Shown here: positions 51,471 to 61,165 of the stretch, one piece after another
How the letters are laid out: the number at the start of each line of letters is the position of its first letter
Position numbering within the stretch: the stretch's first letter is position 1
NCBI GenBank assembly: GCA_026225055.1
Contig: JAMFSA010000188.1
Span: 1 to 64,000 of the forward strand
Source: Mucilaginibacter xinganensis
GTDB lineage: Bacteria; Bacteroidota; Bacteroidia; Sphingobacteriales; Sphingobacteriaceae
DNA length: 64,000 bases
Reading direction: 5' to 3'
Notes under the pieces: generated by a model
What the model saw: the letters and a program-made list of their open reading frames with translations, nothing else
What the model was told of the DNA's origin: nothing
Databases searched by the model: none
Made by a program: the position numbers and the translations under genes

Positions 51471-53027
51471 ATGGAAAAGTTGGAACTGCAAAATTTATCA
51501 CTTAAATCAAGGGGCCATTACCAGTTAAATGTTGAAGAATTAGTTCAGCAAACACTGTTAAGAAAAGAAGGGGTTTTGAACGATACCGGTGCGCTTGTTA
51601 TTAATACCGGTGAATTTACAGGCAGGAGCCCGGCTGATAAATTTATTGTAAAAGATGAGCTTACAGCCGAGATTGTCGACTGGAATAAATTTAACCATCC
51701 TATAGATGAAGCTTACTTTTTAATCCTAAAGGATGAAATGATAACATATCTTGTACAGCAAAGTGACATATGGATCAGGGATGCTTATGCTTGCGCCGAC
51801 CCGGCTGTACGTTTGAAATTACGCGTTATAAATGAAAATCCGTGGGGGAATCATTTTGCCGCCAATATGTTTATCGACCCTACTGAAACAGAGTTGAAAA
51901 ACTTTGAGCCCGACTGGCTCATTATCCAGGCACCCGGGTTTAAAGCTAACCCGGTTTGCCATGGCACAAGGCAAGGTAATTTTACAGTAGTTTCATTCAC
52001 ACACAAAACTATCCTGATAGGCGGTAGCGGCTATACCGGCGAAATCAAAAAGGGGATATTTACAGTACTCAACTTCATTTTGCCACAGCAGAATATATTG
52101 AGCATGCATTGCAGTGCCAATGAAGGTGAAAAGAGGGATACCGCGTTGTTCTTCGGCCTTAGTGGAACCGGAAAAACCACATTAAGTTCAGATCCGGAGC
52201 GTAAATTGATCGGTGATGATGAACACGGATGGGATGACAAAGGTATTTTTAACTGCGAGGGTGGTTGCTATGCCAAGGTCATTAATTTATCAGCCGAATA
52301 TGAACCCGATATTTTCAGGGCTATCCGCGAAGGTGCCCTGGTTGAAAATACTGTGTTTGTAAAAGGTACCAATAAAATAGACTTTCAATGTAAAGTGATT
52401 ACCGAAAATACGCGGGTAAGCTATCCGTTGGACTACATTAAAAACAGTAAGATTCCATCTGTCGCGGTTACACCTAAAAACCTGTTCTTTTTAACCTGCG
52501 ATGCTTATGGTGTGTTTCCACCCATTAGTAAGCTTACTTATGAGCAGGCTATGTACTATTTCATTAATGGTTATACCGCAAAGGTGGCAGGTACAGAGGA
52601 AGGTGTAACAGAACCGCAGGTAACTTTCAGCGCTTGTTTTGGCGCCCCGTTTTTGCCATTGCATCCGGGTATTTATGCACGTTTGCTTAAAGAAAAACTG
52701 GAGAATCATCAAACCAATGTGTGGATGGTAAACACCGGGTGGACAGGCGGCGCTTATGGAACAGGGAAACGCATAAGTATAGCTTATACCAGATCCATGA
52801 TCTCCGCTGCGCTAACCGAACAACTAAATGATGTGGAATATCAGTCACATCCTGTTTTTGGCTTATTAATGCCTAAAACTTGCCCTGATGTGCCTTCAGA
52901 AATCTTAGATCCATCCAAAACATGGGCAGATAAAAAAGCTTATAATACTTCAGCTTTAGTATTAGCTGAGAAGTTTAAACAGAATTTTAAGCTCTATCAA
53001 AATAAACACTTGGAATATGCTTTTTAA
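51471..53027 (+). CDS. pckA: Phosphoenolpyruvate carboxykinase (ATP)
   Basis: 518 residues from ATG 51471; a TTG at 51462 would add three residues. The family landmarks are GEFTGRSPADKFIV, RDAYACAD, the P-loop GLSGTGKTTLSSD and GDDEHGWDD (Mg and Mn ligands), and NTGWTGGAYGTGKRISIAYTR. It makes PEP from oxaloacetate for gluconeogenesis; PEP is also the phosphate donor for the PTS encoded 15 kb upstream. It is followed by a hairpin terminator. Confidence 0.97.
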   Translation: MEKLELQNLSLKSRGHYQLNVEELVQQTLLRKEGVLNDTGALVINTGEFTGRSPADKFIVKDELTAEIVDWNKFNHPIDEAYFLILKDEMITYLVQQSDIWIRDAYACADPAVRLKLRVINENPWGNHFAANMFIDPTETELKNFEPDWLIIQAPGFKANPVCHGTRQGNFTVVSFTHKTILIGGSGYTGEIKKGIFTVLNFILPQQNILSMHCSANEGEKRDTALFFGLSGTGKTTLSSDPERKLIGDDEHGWDDKGIFNCEGGCYAKVINLSAEYEPDIFRAIREGALVENTVFVKGTNKIDFQCKVITENTRVSYPLDYIKNSKIPSVAVTPKNLFFLTCDAYGVFPPISKLTYEQAMYYFINGYTAKVAGTEEGVTEPQVTFSACFGAPFLPLHPGIYARLLKEKLENHQTNVWMVNTGWTGGAYGTGKRISIAYTRSMISAALTEQLNDVEYQSHPVFGLLMPKTCPDVPSEILDPSKTWADKKAYNTSALVLAEKFKQNFKLYQNKHLEYAF

Positions 53028-53082
53028 ACCAGGCGATATAACCAATAACTCAAAAACTACTAAACTAAATACCTCGGCCGGC

Positions 53083-53106
53083 AAGCGCAATAATTTTATT
53101 GCGCTT
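53083..53106. terminator. Bidirectional terminator between pckA and the lectin-like gene
   Basis: An 11-bp inverted repeat (53083-53093 with 53096-53106, AAGCGCAATAA/TTATTGCGCTT) and TT after it. The stop codon of the minus-strand gene (53096-53098) is in the right arm. Confidence 0.75.
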
Positions 53107-53749
53107 TTACACTGGTCTGCTCAATATGTACATCCCAAATTCTTGCTTTCTCAATAACAGCTGGATCATGTGAGCAAATGAATAATCCCAGCAAAACTTC
53201 ATCTGACAAATTCGGCATAACATGTGCACCCAATGTTTTAAGCGGTTCACCAATATGGCCTATTCGCATAATGATCTTTTTACCGATCCGTTGCAGCTCT
53301 ATAACCTCAAACCCCTTATCCGGAAAAAAGATTTCTCCCTCAGGATCCTTCATGTTTTCACCTTGTATTGATCGCCATTGCAGTACTGTTAAGCCATCAC
53401 CATGTTCTACAGCGCTTACATGTATGGAGCTTTCATGGGTTGATTCCCTTATCATCCATCCAATCTTGCGGTGATTATTGCCCTTATCGCCAATAAATTC
53501 AAAATTAGCGGTAGCAATAAAATCACCTTTTATCTTTTTAAACAAGTATTGAAATTCATCGCGGTTAAACCAGATATTATAACCCGAGCCCGAAAGTGTA
53601 TAAGTATGTGTTACCGGATCGTATTTTGCAGAGCCTGCAATTTTAGGGTTACCTATATCCTGGTGATGTTCAAATAAACCTAAAGTATCAATCTGGGCCA
53701 TCGCTCCAAAACTTATAAAAAGCGCTAAAATAAGTAGTTTGATTTTCAT
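53096..53749 (-). CDS. Secreted concanavalin A-like (DUF1349-type) protein
   Basis: 217 residues with a signal peptide (1-18, ending AMAQ). The segments IAGSAKYDPVTHTYTLSGSGYNIWF, FIATANFEFIGDKG, HRKIGWMIRES and VEHGDGLTVLQWRS fit the jelly-roll domain often found attached to TolB-like propellers in Bacteroidota; here it stands alone. It probably binds carbohydrate in the periplasm or at the surface. No catalytic residues can be named. Confidence 0.7.
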   Translation of the reverse strand: MKIKLLILALFISFGAMAQIDTLGLFEHHQDIGNPKIAGSAKYDPVTHTYTLSGSGYNIWFNRDEFQYLFKKIKGDFIATANFEFIGDKGNNHRKIGWMIRESTHESSIHVSAVEHGDGLTVLQWRSIQGENMKDPEGEIFFPDKGFEVIELQRIGKKIIMRIGHIGEPLKTLGAHVMPNLSDEVLLGLFICSHDPAVIEKARIWDVHIEQTSVKAQ

Positions 53750-53904
53750 GTGCCTAAAAATGAAAGATTAAAAATAACTGGTATGCTAAATTTACTCTTT
53801 ATGCCTATATTCATCGCATCATGTTAAAATAATGATATTAAATGAGAAAAATTCATTGCCCTGAGCCTTTAATTAAGCATAACTTTATCGTTCACTTACC
53901 AATC

Positions 53905-55809
53905 ATGAATCCTAAATATCGTTTCGCTTATCTAGCCCTGTCGTTTTTATTGTTATTTTTTGTAGAAAATGTTAATGCGCAATCAGAAGTTGCCCCCTGG
54001 GGAAACATTATGGGTATTCGCCAGCAAGGCCAGCTTTTTGATTTTGAAACCAGTTTAAATGTTTTTAGTAAGGATGATTCAAAAATAGCTATTACTGCAA
54101 AAGAGGCACAAAGGCCTCATTATATACGTGAGGGTAACAGCCAAATTGTTACTACTAATATAGATAGCATCTACTTTAAGCAAACCGTAACTGATGAGGC
54201 AGAAGGAACTATAAGAGTAAATATTAAAGTAAATGCAAAAAAGGATACCGCGGTTGATGGAGTATATTTTTGCATTAAATTATCAGGTAAGGATTATGGC
54301 AACGGCGAATTAAATATTAAAAGATTAATGAATGGTTCATTAATGACCCACGGCTTCAGTATCAGCTCGCCACACCGTACATTTAACATTGCATTTGATA
54401 AACCAGCCGCGGTTATTATGAAAAATGATATCGGTAAGGAAGACAATAAGTTATTTTATGTAGCTCTTACTCTGGTGGGCATGCATAAAGGCGATACACT
54501 GCAAAATACTTTCACAATAAAAGTATCGGGCGATATTGATAAAGCTCCGGTAAATATTGCAGTGAACACAGCTATACAGGGCCGTCCGTTTGATGGTTTG
54601 GGAGGAAATTTCCGTCTGCAATTCCCAAAGACAGACCCGGAGGTAATTGATTATTGCCTTGATAACTTACGCGTGGCATGGGGCCGGGTTGAAATGCCGT
54701 GGCATTTTTGGCAATCGCAGGAAAATATGTCTCCGGCAGATTCGGCAAACCAGGCAAAGCCGGTGGTTAATTCAATGCTGATGGCGCAGCGACTCAGTAA
54801 AAAAGGAATGCCGATCATCCTTACGGCATGGTTTCCGCCAACATGGGCTATAATTGGTAAAATGAACTTCAGGCCTGTTAACGGTGTTTGGGGTAACCCC
54901 TTAAACCCGGATAAAACGCAGGCTATATATAAATCTATTACTGATTATATCGTTTACCTCAAAGCGCATTATGGGGTAGATGTTAGCATGTTCTCATTTA
55001 ATGAATCTGACCTGGGTATAAACGTTAGGGTATCGCCAAAGGAGCATGATGAATTAATAAAGGGCTTAGGTGCATATTTTGTAGCACATGGTTTAAAAAC
55101 AAAAATGCTTTTGGGCGATAATTCAGACGCGACAACCTATAAATTTATCTACCCAACGCTTAATGATCCTGCCGCATTGCCTTATATTGGCGCTATCTCA
55201 TTCCACTCATGGCGTGGATGGGATACAGAAACATTGCAAAAATGGGCCGATGCTGCTAAACAGATCAATGTGCCGCTGATTGTGGGTGAAGGCAGTATTG
55301 ATGCCCAGGCATGGGGCTATCCGCAAATATTTAAGGAACCAACCTATGCGTTAGAGGAAATTAATCTATATACCCGGTTACTGAATATATGCCAGCCCGT
55401 AACCATACTGCAATGGCAGCTTACTACCGACTATTCACCACTTATAGGCGGCGGTATCTTTGGCAATAATGAACCATTGCATCCCGGTCAGCGTTTTTGG
55501 AATTTGAAACAACTCGCATCAACCCCTGAGCATCTTTTTGCTATGCCGGTTACCAGCAGTACAAGTGATGTATCATGTGCCGCTTTAGGTGATAATGACA
55601 AAGGTGTTTACACCCTGCACCTGGTTAATAATGGAACAGCGCGCAAATTAACATTAACGGGGCTACCTGCTAATTTGAAGAAAATGCACCTTTATGTTAC
55701 TAATCAAACTTCAAATATGAAGGAAACATCAATTTCAAAACCAGTGAATGGCGCGATCACCTTTGAAATGAATGCGACCAGTTATTATACACTTATTGCC
55801 AGTAAGTAA
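53905..55809 (+). CDS. GH30-like clan GH-A glycoside hydrolase
   Basis: 634 residues from ATG 53905, which gives a clean signal peptide (NPKYRFAYLALSFLLLFFVE ... VNAQ); an ATG at 53842 would bury it behind 21 residues. The N-terminal about 220 residues form a beta-rich domain. The TIM barrel follows (RPFDGLGGNFRLQFP) with the acid/base Glu in MFSFNESDLGI and the nucleophile Glu in PLIVGEGSIDA, then a C-terminal beta-sandwich. The clan GH-A layout and flanking beta-domain fit GH30; the exact family and substrate need a profile search. Confidence 0.8.
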   Translation: MNPKYRFAYLALSFLLLFFVENVNAQSEVAPWGNIMGIRQQGQLFDFETSLNVFSKDDSKIAITAKEAQRPHYIREGNSQIVTTNIDSIYFKQTVTDEAEGTIRVNIKVNAKKDTAVDGVYFCIKLSGKDYGNGELNIKRLMNGSLMTHGFSISSPHRTFNIAFDKPAAVIMKNDIGKEDNKLFYVALTLVGMHKGDTLQNTFTIKVSGDIDKAPVNIAVNTAIQGRPFDGLGGNFRLQFPKTDPEVIDYCLDNLRVAWGRVEMPWHFWQSQENMSPADSANQAKPVVNSMLMAQRLSKKGMPIILTAWFPPTWAIIGKMNFRPVNGVWGNPLNPDKTQAIYKSITDYIVYLKAHYGVDVSMFSFNESDLGINVRVSPKEHDELIKGLGAYFVAHGLKTKMLLGDNSDATTYKFIYPTLNDPAALPYIGAISFHSWRGWDTETLQKWADAAKQINVPLIVGEGSIDAQAWGYPQIFKEPTYALEEINLYTRLLNICQPVTILQWQLTTDYSPLIGGGIFGNNEPLHPGQRFWNLKQLASTPEHLFAMPVTSSTSDVSCAALGDNDKGVYTLHLVNNGTARKLTLTGLPANLKKMHLYVTNQTSNMKETSISKPVNGAITFEMNATSYYTLIASK

Positions 55810-56040
55810 GAAAATTTATACAAAAAGACCTGTTCATCAAGACCAGCCTAATGATTTTATATTGTTTCCTTCTTAAATCAGCTGTATAATATGCGCTTTT
55901 AGCTTTGTGTATTTATAGAAATCCCTGTTTATTTTATTCATTATAGATTGAGTATTCAACCTGTTCATTGTACCGGGTGATCGTGAATATGAGGCTTTAT
56001 AGCCTTAACTTTCAATATCATTTTACCGTGAAACAGCTAT

Positions 56041-58437
56041 ATGAATAACAGGGACATTTTGGCCGACAAATTAGATTTTACTTATAAAAAGGAAGAGAAC
56101 TCAAGTGAGGTAAGAAGTTTTATAGCACTTTGCATCCGATACTGGTATTTGTTTCTGATTTGTATTGTTTTGGGTGTGCTGGGCGCTTTCTTATATATTA
56201 AGTATTTGCCTAGCCAGTGGGCAATAAATAGTAAAATTATTGTTGAGGATAATAAGGATTCGCCAGGGAAATCATTAACCAATGGAGTTAACGCTGATCT
56301 GGCTTCGCTTTTTGATATTAAAAGCAATGCCGATAATGAAGTTGAAATACTAAAATCACGCAGCTTACTAAAAAGCGTGATCACAGCGCTAAATCTAAAC
56401 GTTCATTTATACGACAATAGCGGAATAAGAAATGTTGAGCTATATGCCGACGCACCATTTAAGGTTGCAATAAATTATAAAACCGATAGCCTTAAAGCTG
56501 GTACTTACCAGGTAGCTGTTTTGGATAATGATCATTTCAGAATTACATCAAAAAAAGGCCTCAACATCAAAGCCCCATTTGGTAAACCTGTTGACATGGG
56601 CCAATATCTGCTTACCCTTAATAAAACCGAGAATTTTAATGCAGATGGCAGTTATGTTATCAAGGTATTCACCTTAAAACAAGCTGAAAAGACACTGACA
56701 GAAGCTTTTAATGCCTCGCTTGATGATAAGCAAGCTACCGTTATTGATCTGCAACTGAATTATGAAGACCCTGATCGCGGCGAAGTAATACTGCAAAAAC
56801 TAATGCAGATATACATGCAGAATAACCTGGCTAACAAGGTTAGGCTGGCTGATAGCACCATGAAATTTATTGACAGGCGTTTGATATTGGTAGGCTCCCA
56901 ACTTACTGATGTAGAAAAGGACCTGGAGCAGTATAAAGTGAACAATGGCATATCAGACATAACCACACAATCAAAAGCATTGGTTGAGAATGCCGATGAA
57001 TATCAGAATAAATTAAATGAAAATCAGGTACAACTGGCAATAGCCAACAGTTTGTATCAATACGTAAATGACGCCAGTAAACCACAATTGGTACCCAGCA
57101 CACTGATAACTAAGGATGTTGCTTTTGGCTCATCTATCAATGAGTATAATGAGATGCTCTTAAGGCGCGAACAACTTAAAACATCATTTATTGAAGGCAG
57201 CCAGGTTATTGCAGATCTGGATCGTCAGATCAGTGTGGCACGTGAGGCGCTTAAAAACAGCCTGATGAATTACCGTAACAGCCTGCAAACCTCGCTGAGT
57301 CAATTAAAATCACAAAACTCAACAATTAATGGCCGCATAGCTGACGCCCCTTCAAAGCAGAGGGTATATCTCGATTATACCAGGCAACAAAGTTTAAAGC
57401 AAGACTTGTACCTGTTTTTACTACAGAAAAGAGAAGAAACAGCCATATCTCAAACAGCAACCATATCAAGCTGCCGCATATTGGATGATGCCGAGAGCGG
57501 TGACAGTCCATTCGCTCCCAAAAAATCATTGATATATGTAATTGGGTTATTTGCAGGCGTTTTGTTGCCTATTTCGGGTTTAAGCATTAAAGAGATGCTT
57601 AACATCAGGATACAAAATAAATCGGACATTGATAAGCATACCGATGTACCATTACTTGGCGAGATAAGCCGCAGCGGGAACATGAAAAAACTCCTGATCT
57701 ATTGCGATCCTTTATCCATTATATCCGAAGAGATCAGGGCATTGCGCACCAATTTAAAATATATAACAGCCAAAGGGAAAGCAAACGTGATCATGTTCAC
57801 CTCCAGTATGAGTGGCGAAGGAAAATCATTCATATCATTAAACCTGGCTAATTCTATTGCCATATCAGGCAAAAAGGTGGTACTGCTTGAACTCGACTTG
57901 CGTAAACCGCGATTATTAAAAAGCATAGGCGTTGATAATGACTACGGCTTTTCTAATTACATTATATCAAATAATGAAAATGGAATAAAAGGCCTCGTGC
58001 AACCTTCTACACTAAATGAGAATTTTTACCTGATCTCGTCCGGACCGATCCCTCCAAATCCAGCCGAATTATTAATGGATGGTAAGTTAAAAACATTGAT
58101 AGATGAGCTAAAGCAAAAATTTGATTATGTGATCATCGATACACCACCTGTGGGCCTTGTTTCAGATGCGTTGCTTATTGAAGAATTTGCCGATATCACC
58201 TGCTATGTGGTAAGACAAAATTTCACCTATAAATCACAGCTTGGAATTGTAAATGATCTATATAAAACAAAGAAAGTAAAGCAGTTATATCTGATCGTAA
58301 ACGACATCCCTTTAAAAAACAATGTCATTACTGGCTATGGGCACGGTTATCGAAGCCATTATGGTTATGCCCTGGCACCTGAAGATGGCAGTAAATTAAA
58401 CTCAATAATAAAAAAGCTAAAACCGGTTATCCGCTAA
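56041..58437 (+). CDS. Wzc-like polysaccharide co-polymerase and tyrosine autokinase
   Basis: 798 residues. Two membrane helices (about 38-58 and 497-517) flank a large periplasmic domain with a Wzz part and coiled coils. The cytosolic BY-kinase domain has Walker A SSMSGEGKSFISLNLA, Walker A' VVLLELDLRKPR and Walker B YVIIDTPP. The C-terminal tail has a Tyr cluster (YGHGYRSHYGYAL) for autophosphorylation. Controls chain length and export of exopolysaccharide. No Wza-like outer-membrane lipoprotein gene lies directly upstream, where it often is. A TAGCTTTG -7 candidate is at 55900-55907. Confidence 0.94.
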   Translation: MNNRDILADKLDFTYKKEENSSEVRSFIALCIRYWYLFLICIVLGVLGAFLYIKYLPSQWAINSKIIVEDNKDSPGKSLTNGVNADLASLFDIKSNADNEVEILKSRSLLKSVITALNLNVHLYDNSGIRNVELYADAPFKVAINYKTDSLKAGTYQVAVLDNDHFRITSKKGLNIKAPFGKPVDMGQYLLTLNKTENFNADGSYVIKVFTLKQAEKTLTEAFNASLDDKQATVIDLQLNYEDPDRGEVILQKLMQIYMQNNLANKVRLADSTMKFIDRRLILVGSQLTDVEKDLEQYKVNNGISDITTQSKALVENADEYQNKLNENQVQLAIANSLYQYVNDASKPQLVPSTLITKDVAFGSSINEYNEMLLRREQLKTSFIEGSQVIADLDRQISVAREALKNSLMNYRNSLQTSLSQLKSQNSTINGRIADAPSKQRVYLDYTRQQSLKQDLYLFLLQKREETAISQTATISSCRILDDAESGDSPFAPKKSLIYVIGLFAGVLLPISGLSIKEMLNIRIQNKSDIDKHTDVPLLGEISRSGNMKKLLIYCDPLSIISEEIRALRTNLKYITAKGKANVIMFTSSMSGEGKSFISLNLANSIAISGKKVVLLELDLRKPRLLKSIGVDNDYGFSNYIISNNENGIKGLVQPSTLNENFYLISSGPIPPNPAELLMDGKLKTLIDELKQKFDYVIIDTPPVGLVSDALLIEEFADITCYVVRQNFTYKSQLGIVNDLYKTKKVKQLYLIVNDIPLKNNVITGYGHGYRSHYGYALAPEDGSKLNSIIKKLKPVIR

Positions 58438-58447
58438 ACAATATTTT

Positions 58448-59809
58448 ATGCTGCAGGCTATCCAAACAAATATTACCCGGTTCCTTACACAAGGGCATGA
58501 GCGATCATTACGCGCAAAAAAAAACATTATAAAATCTGTTTTTATAAAAGGCGGTAGTGTGATTATTTCACTTATGCTTATTCCGTTAACTATTAACTAT
58601 GTAAACCCAACTCAGTATGGCATATGGTTAACGCTAAGCTCAATTATAACTTGGGCTGCCTTGTTTGATATGGGTTTGGGTAACGGGTTAAAGAACAAAC
58701 TTGCAGAAGTTGTTGCACTGAATGATACATCAAAAGCAAAAAGTTATGTAAGCTCTACTTATGCAATTTTGATAATTATTTCGGCTTTGCTTTTCCTGAT
58801 ATTTTGCTTGATCAACCCTTACATCAACTGGTCAAGAGTTTTAAATGTGCAGGGGGATAGTTATAATCAATTAAGCCAGTTGGTGCTTATTATTTTCGGG
58901 TTCTTTTGCTGCCAGTTTGTAGTTGGGCTTATAAATACGGTATTATTTGCAAATCATGCGCCGGCAAAATCAGCGCTTATGAATATGATTGCGCAGTTAT
59001 TAACGCTGATAGCTGTTTTAATTGCTATTAAGGGTGGGCAAGGGTCTTTAACAGAACTGGTTATAATTATGGCTGGCATCCCCTTATTAGTAATGGTTGC
59101 CGGTACTATAATGTTATTTAAGGGAAGTTATAGATCGATAGCTCCCAATATTACTGATATTGATTTTGGTTATGCAAAAGAGCTATTGTCCGTTGGTGGA
59201 TCATTCTTTATAATTCAAATAGGGGCACTGGTGCTTTACGAAACAGATAATATAGTCATTACTCAATTATTTGGCCCAAGGGAGGTAACCATATTTAACG
59301 TTGCCTACAAGCTTTTTTCAGTTATACTAATGATTTTTATGCTGATGATCACTCCATTTTGGAGCGCATTTACCGAAGCATATGTTAAAGATGATTATGC
59401 GTGGATAAAGACAGCCATTGCTAAAATAAACAAGCTATGGGGCATATTAAGTATCTTGAGTATACTAATGCTCATTAGTTCGCCATGGTTGTATAAAATA
59501 TGGGTAGGGAAGAGCATCATCATACCATTTACCCTTTCACTTGCCATGTGTTTATATATGATAAGCCTTGTGTGGCAGGCCTCACATGTTCAATTGCTAA
59601 ATGGTACAGGGAAAATCAAGCTGCAATTTTACCTGGTAATATTTTCTTCAATTGTTAACATCCCGTTGTCTATTCTTTTAGGTAGAAAAATGGGAGTTGC
59701 AGGCGTTACTTTTTCAAACGTAATACTTATTGCTATAATGGGGATTATTTTCTCTATACAAACTAACAAGATTATTAATAAAACAGCTTCAGGAATTTTC
59801 AATGCATGA
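58448..59809 (+). CDS. Oligosaccharide flippase (Wzx type)
   Basis: 453 residues with about twelve to fourteen membrane helices. The opening (SVFIKGGSVIISLMLIPLTINYVNPTQYGIWLTLSSIITWAALFDMGLGNGLKNKLAE) is typical of the polysaccharide-synthesis PST/MOP family. It moves lipid-linked repeat units across the inner membrane. It begins 10 bases after wzc and overlaps the next gene by ATGA, so it is in the same operon. Confidence 0.94.
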   Translation: MLQAIQTNITRFLTQGHERSLRAKKNIIKSVFIKGGSVIISLMLIPLTINYVNPTQYGIWLTLSSIITWAALFDMGLGNGLKNKLAEVVALNDTSKAKSYVSSTYAILIIISALLFLIFCLINPYINWSRVLNVQGDSYNQLSQLVLIIFGFFCCQFVVGLINTVLFANHAPAKSALMNMIAQLLTLIAVLIAIKGGQGSLTELVIIMAGIPLLVMVAGTIMLFKGSYRSIAPNITDIDFGYAKELLSVGGSFFIIQIGALVLYETDNIVITQLFGPREVTIFNVAYKLFSVILMIFMLMITPFWSAFTEAYVKDDYAWIKTAIAKINKLWGILSILSILMLISSPWLYKIWVGKSIIIPFTLSLAMCLYMISLVWQASHVQLLNGTGKIKLQFYLVIFSSIVNIPLSILLGRKMGVAGVTFSNVILIAIMGIIFSIQTNKIINKTASGIFNA

Positions 59810-60501
59810 TAAACTTATACATGAGAACATTTATTGATACATCTTTTTTTACAAACCCGGTAAGCGAGTATTTGCAATGGCTTAAGTGCAAAAGCTTATT
59901 TCAATTTCATAACTGGGGTAAACATCTCAGAATAGGTTATTTAAGCCATGTTGTTGATTGTGATTTTGGTAATTATAACATCATCGGCAGCCACTGCCTG
60001 GTTACCAATTCAAAGCTTGGCTGTTTTAGTTACATAAACAGTTACAGCTATGTTTTATGGGCAAATGTAGGTAAATACTGCTCTATTGGCCCTAACGTAA
60101 AGATAGCCCCGGGCAAACATCCTTCTTCAGTTTTTGTAAGCACACATCCTGTAACCTATAACACTCAAGGTAATTTTATAAAAAACTTTACTAAGGAAGC
60201 CCAATTTAAAAGCTATAACCCGGTAACACTGGGTAATGACGTTTGGGTGGGTGCAAACGCGGTTATAGCCGATGGCGTAACTATAGGCAACGGTGCTATA
60301 ATAGCTGCAAATTCGGTAGTTATAAAGGATGTTGGAGATTATGAAATAGTAGGCGGCAATCCTGCGAAGTTTATAAAAAAACGCTTTAGGGATGACCAGA
60401 TTGAATATCTGAACAATTTTCAATGGTGGAACAAGGATGAACAATGGTTAGAAGCCAACATCTCAAAGTTCTGGAATATAGAAGAATTTACTGACCTATA
60501 A
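59806..60501 (+). CDS. CatB-like O-acetyltransferase (left-handed beta-helix)
   Basis: 231 residues. Hexapeptide repeats run from about residue 50 to 195 (IGSHCLVTNSKLGCFSYINSYS, GKYCSIGPNVKIAPGKHPSSVFVSTHPV, VTLGNDVWVGANAVIADGVTIGNGAIIAANSVV), with the catalytic His in STHPV. It should acetylate a sugar of the repeat unit. An ATG five codons in (59821) is an alternative start. Confidence 0.92.
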   Translation: MINLYMRTFIDTSFFTNPVSEYLQWLKCKSLFQFHNWGKHLRIGYLSHVVDCDFGNYNIIGSHCLVTNSKLGCFSYINSYSYVLWANVGKYCSIGPNVKIAPGKHPSSVFVSTHPVTYNTQGNFIKNFTKEAQFKSYNPVTLGNDVWVGANAVIADGVTIGNGAIIAANSVVIKDVGDYEIVGGNPAKFIKKRFRDDQIEYLNNFQWWNKDEQWLEANISKFWNIEEFTDL

Positions 60502-60514
60502 TTAATTATTATAT

Positions 60515-61165
60515 ATGAAGCTAATAAGGAAGTTATATAGGGGGTCACGCTTCGGTTACTATGAAACAGCGCGTATGTATTCATATGTAATAACCAGTTT
60601 TAAATTCTACTTAAACAATGTAAAGTTTCATAAGGATTTTATAAGCTATGGGGTGCCAATACTGGATATCAATCCCGGTGGATCATTTACCATCGGTGAA
60701 AAATTCAGGTTTAATAGCGGTAAGTATCATGCCATGGGTGGCAGGCAGCAGCAATGCTATTTTGTTGCTGCAAAAGGTGGCGAAATAATTATTGGCGATA
60801 ATGTTGGCGTTACTTCAATTGCTATTATTTGCCATAACAAGATCAGCATAGGTAATAATGTTAAGATAGGTATCAATACAGTTATATATGATACTGACTT
60901 TCATTCACTTGATGCCAGTATCAGGAACCAATATCCCGAAAGTATAGAAGGTGTAAAGAGCAGGCCGGTGATTATCCATGACGGCGCTTTTATAGGTGGG
61001 CATACCACCATTTTAAAAGGGGTAACCATTGGCGAAAACGCCATTGTAGGAGCAGGGTCAGTGGTATTTGAAAGTATACCGGCCGAACAGATTTGGGCAG
61101 GCAATCCGGCAAAGTTTGTAAAAAACACATATAGTAACGAACTAAAAAGAGTAGTAAATGAATAG
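60515..61165 (+). CDS. Acyltransferase with left-handed beta-helix fold
   Basis: 216 residues. The N-terminal helical part (RKLYRGSRFGYYETARMYSYVITSFKFYL) precedes hexapeptide repeats (IGDNVGVTSIAIICHNKISIGNNVKIGINTVIYDTDFHSLD ... DGAFIGGHTTILKGVTIGENAIVGAGSVV). The His in DTDFHSL is the catalytic position of maltose/galactoside O-acetyltransferase-like enzymes. Its stop overlaps the start of the polymerase gene by 8 bases. The donor may be acetyl or a larger acyl group. Confidence 0.92.
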   Translation: MKLIRKLYRGSRFGYYETARMYSYVITSFKFYLNNVKFHKDFISYGVPILDINPGGSFTIGEKFRFNSGKYHAMGGRQQQCYFVAAKGGEIIIGDNVGVTSIAIICHNKISIGNNVKIGINTVIYDTDFHSLDASIRNQYPESIEGVKSRPVIIHDGAFIGGHTTILKGVTIGENAIVGAGSVVFESIPAEQIWAGNPAKFVKNTYSNELKRVVNE

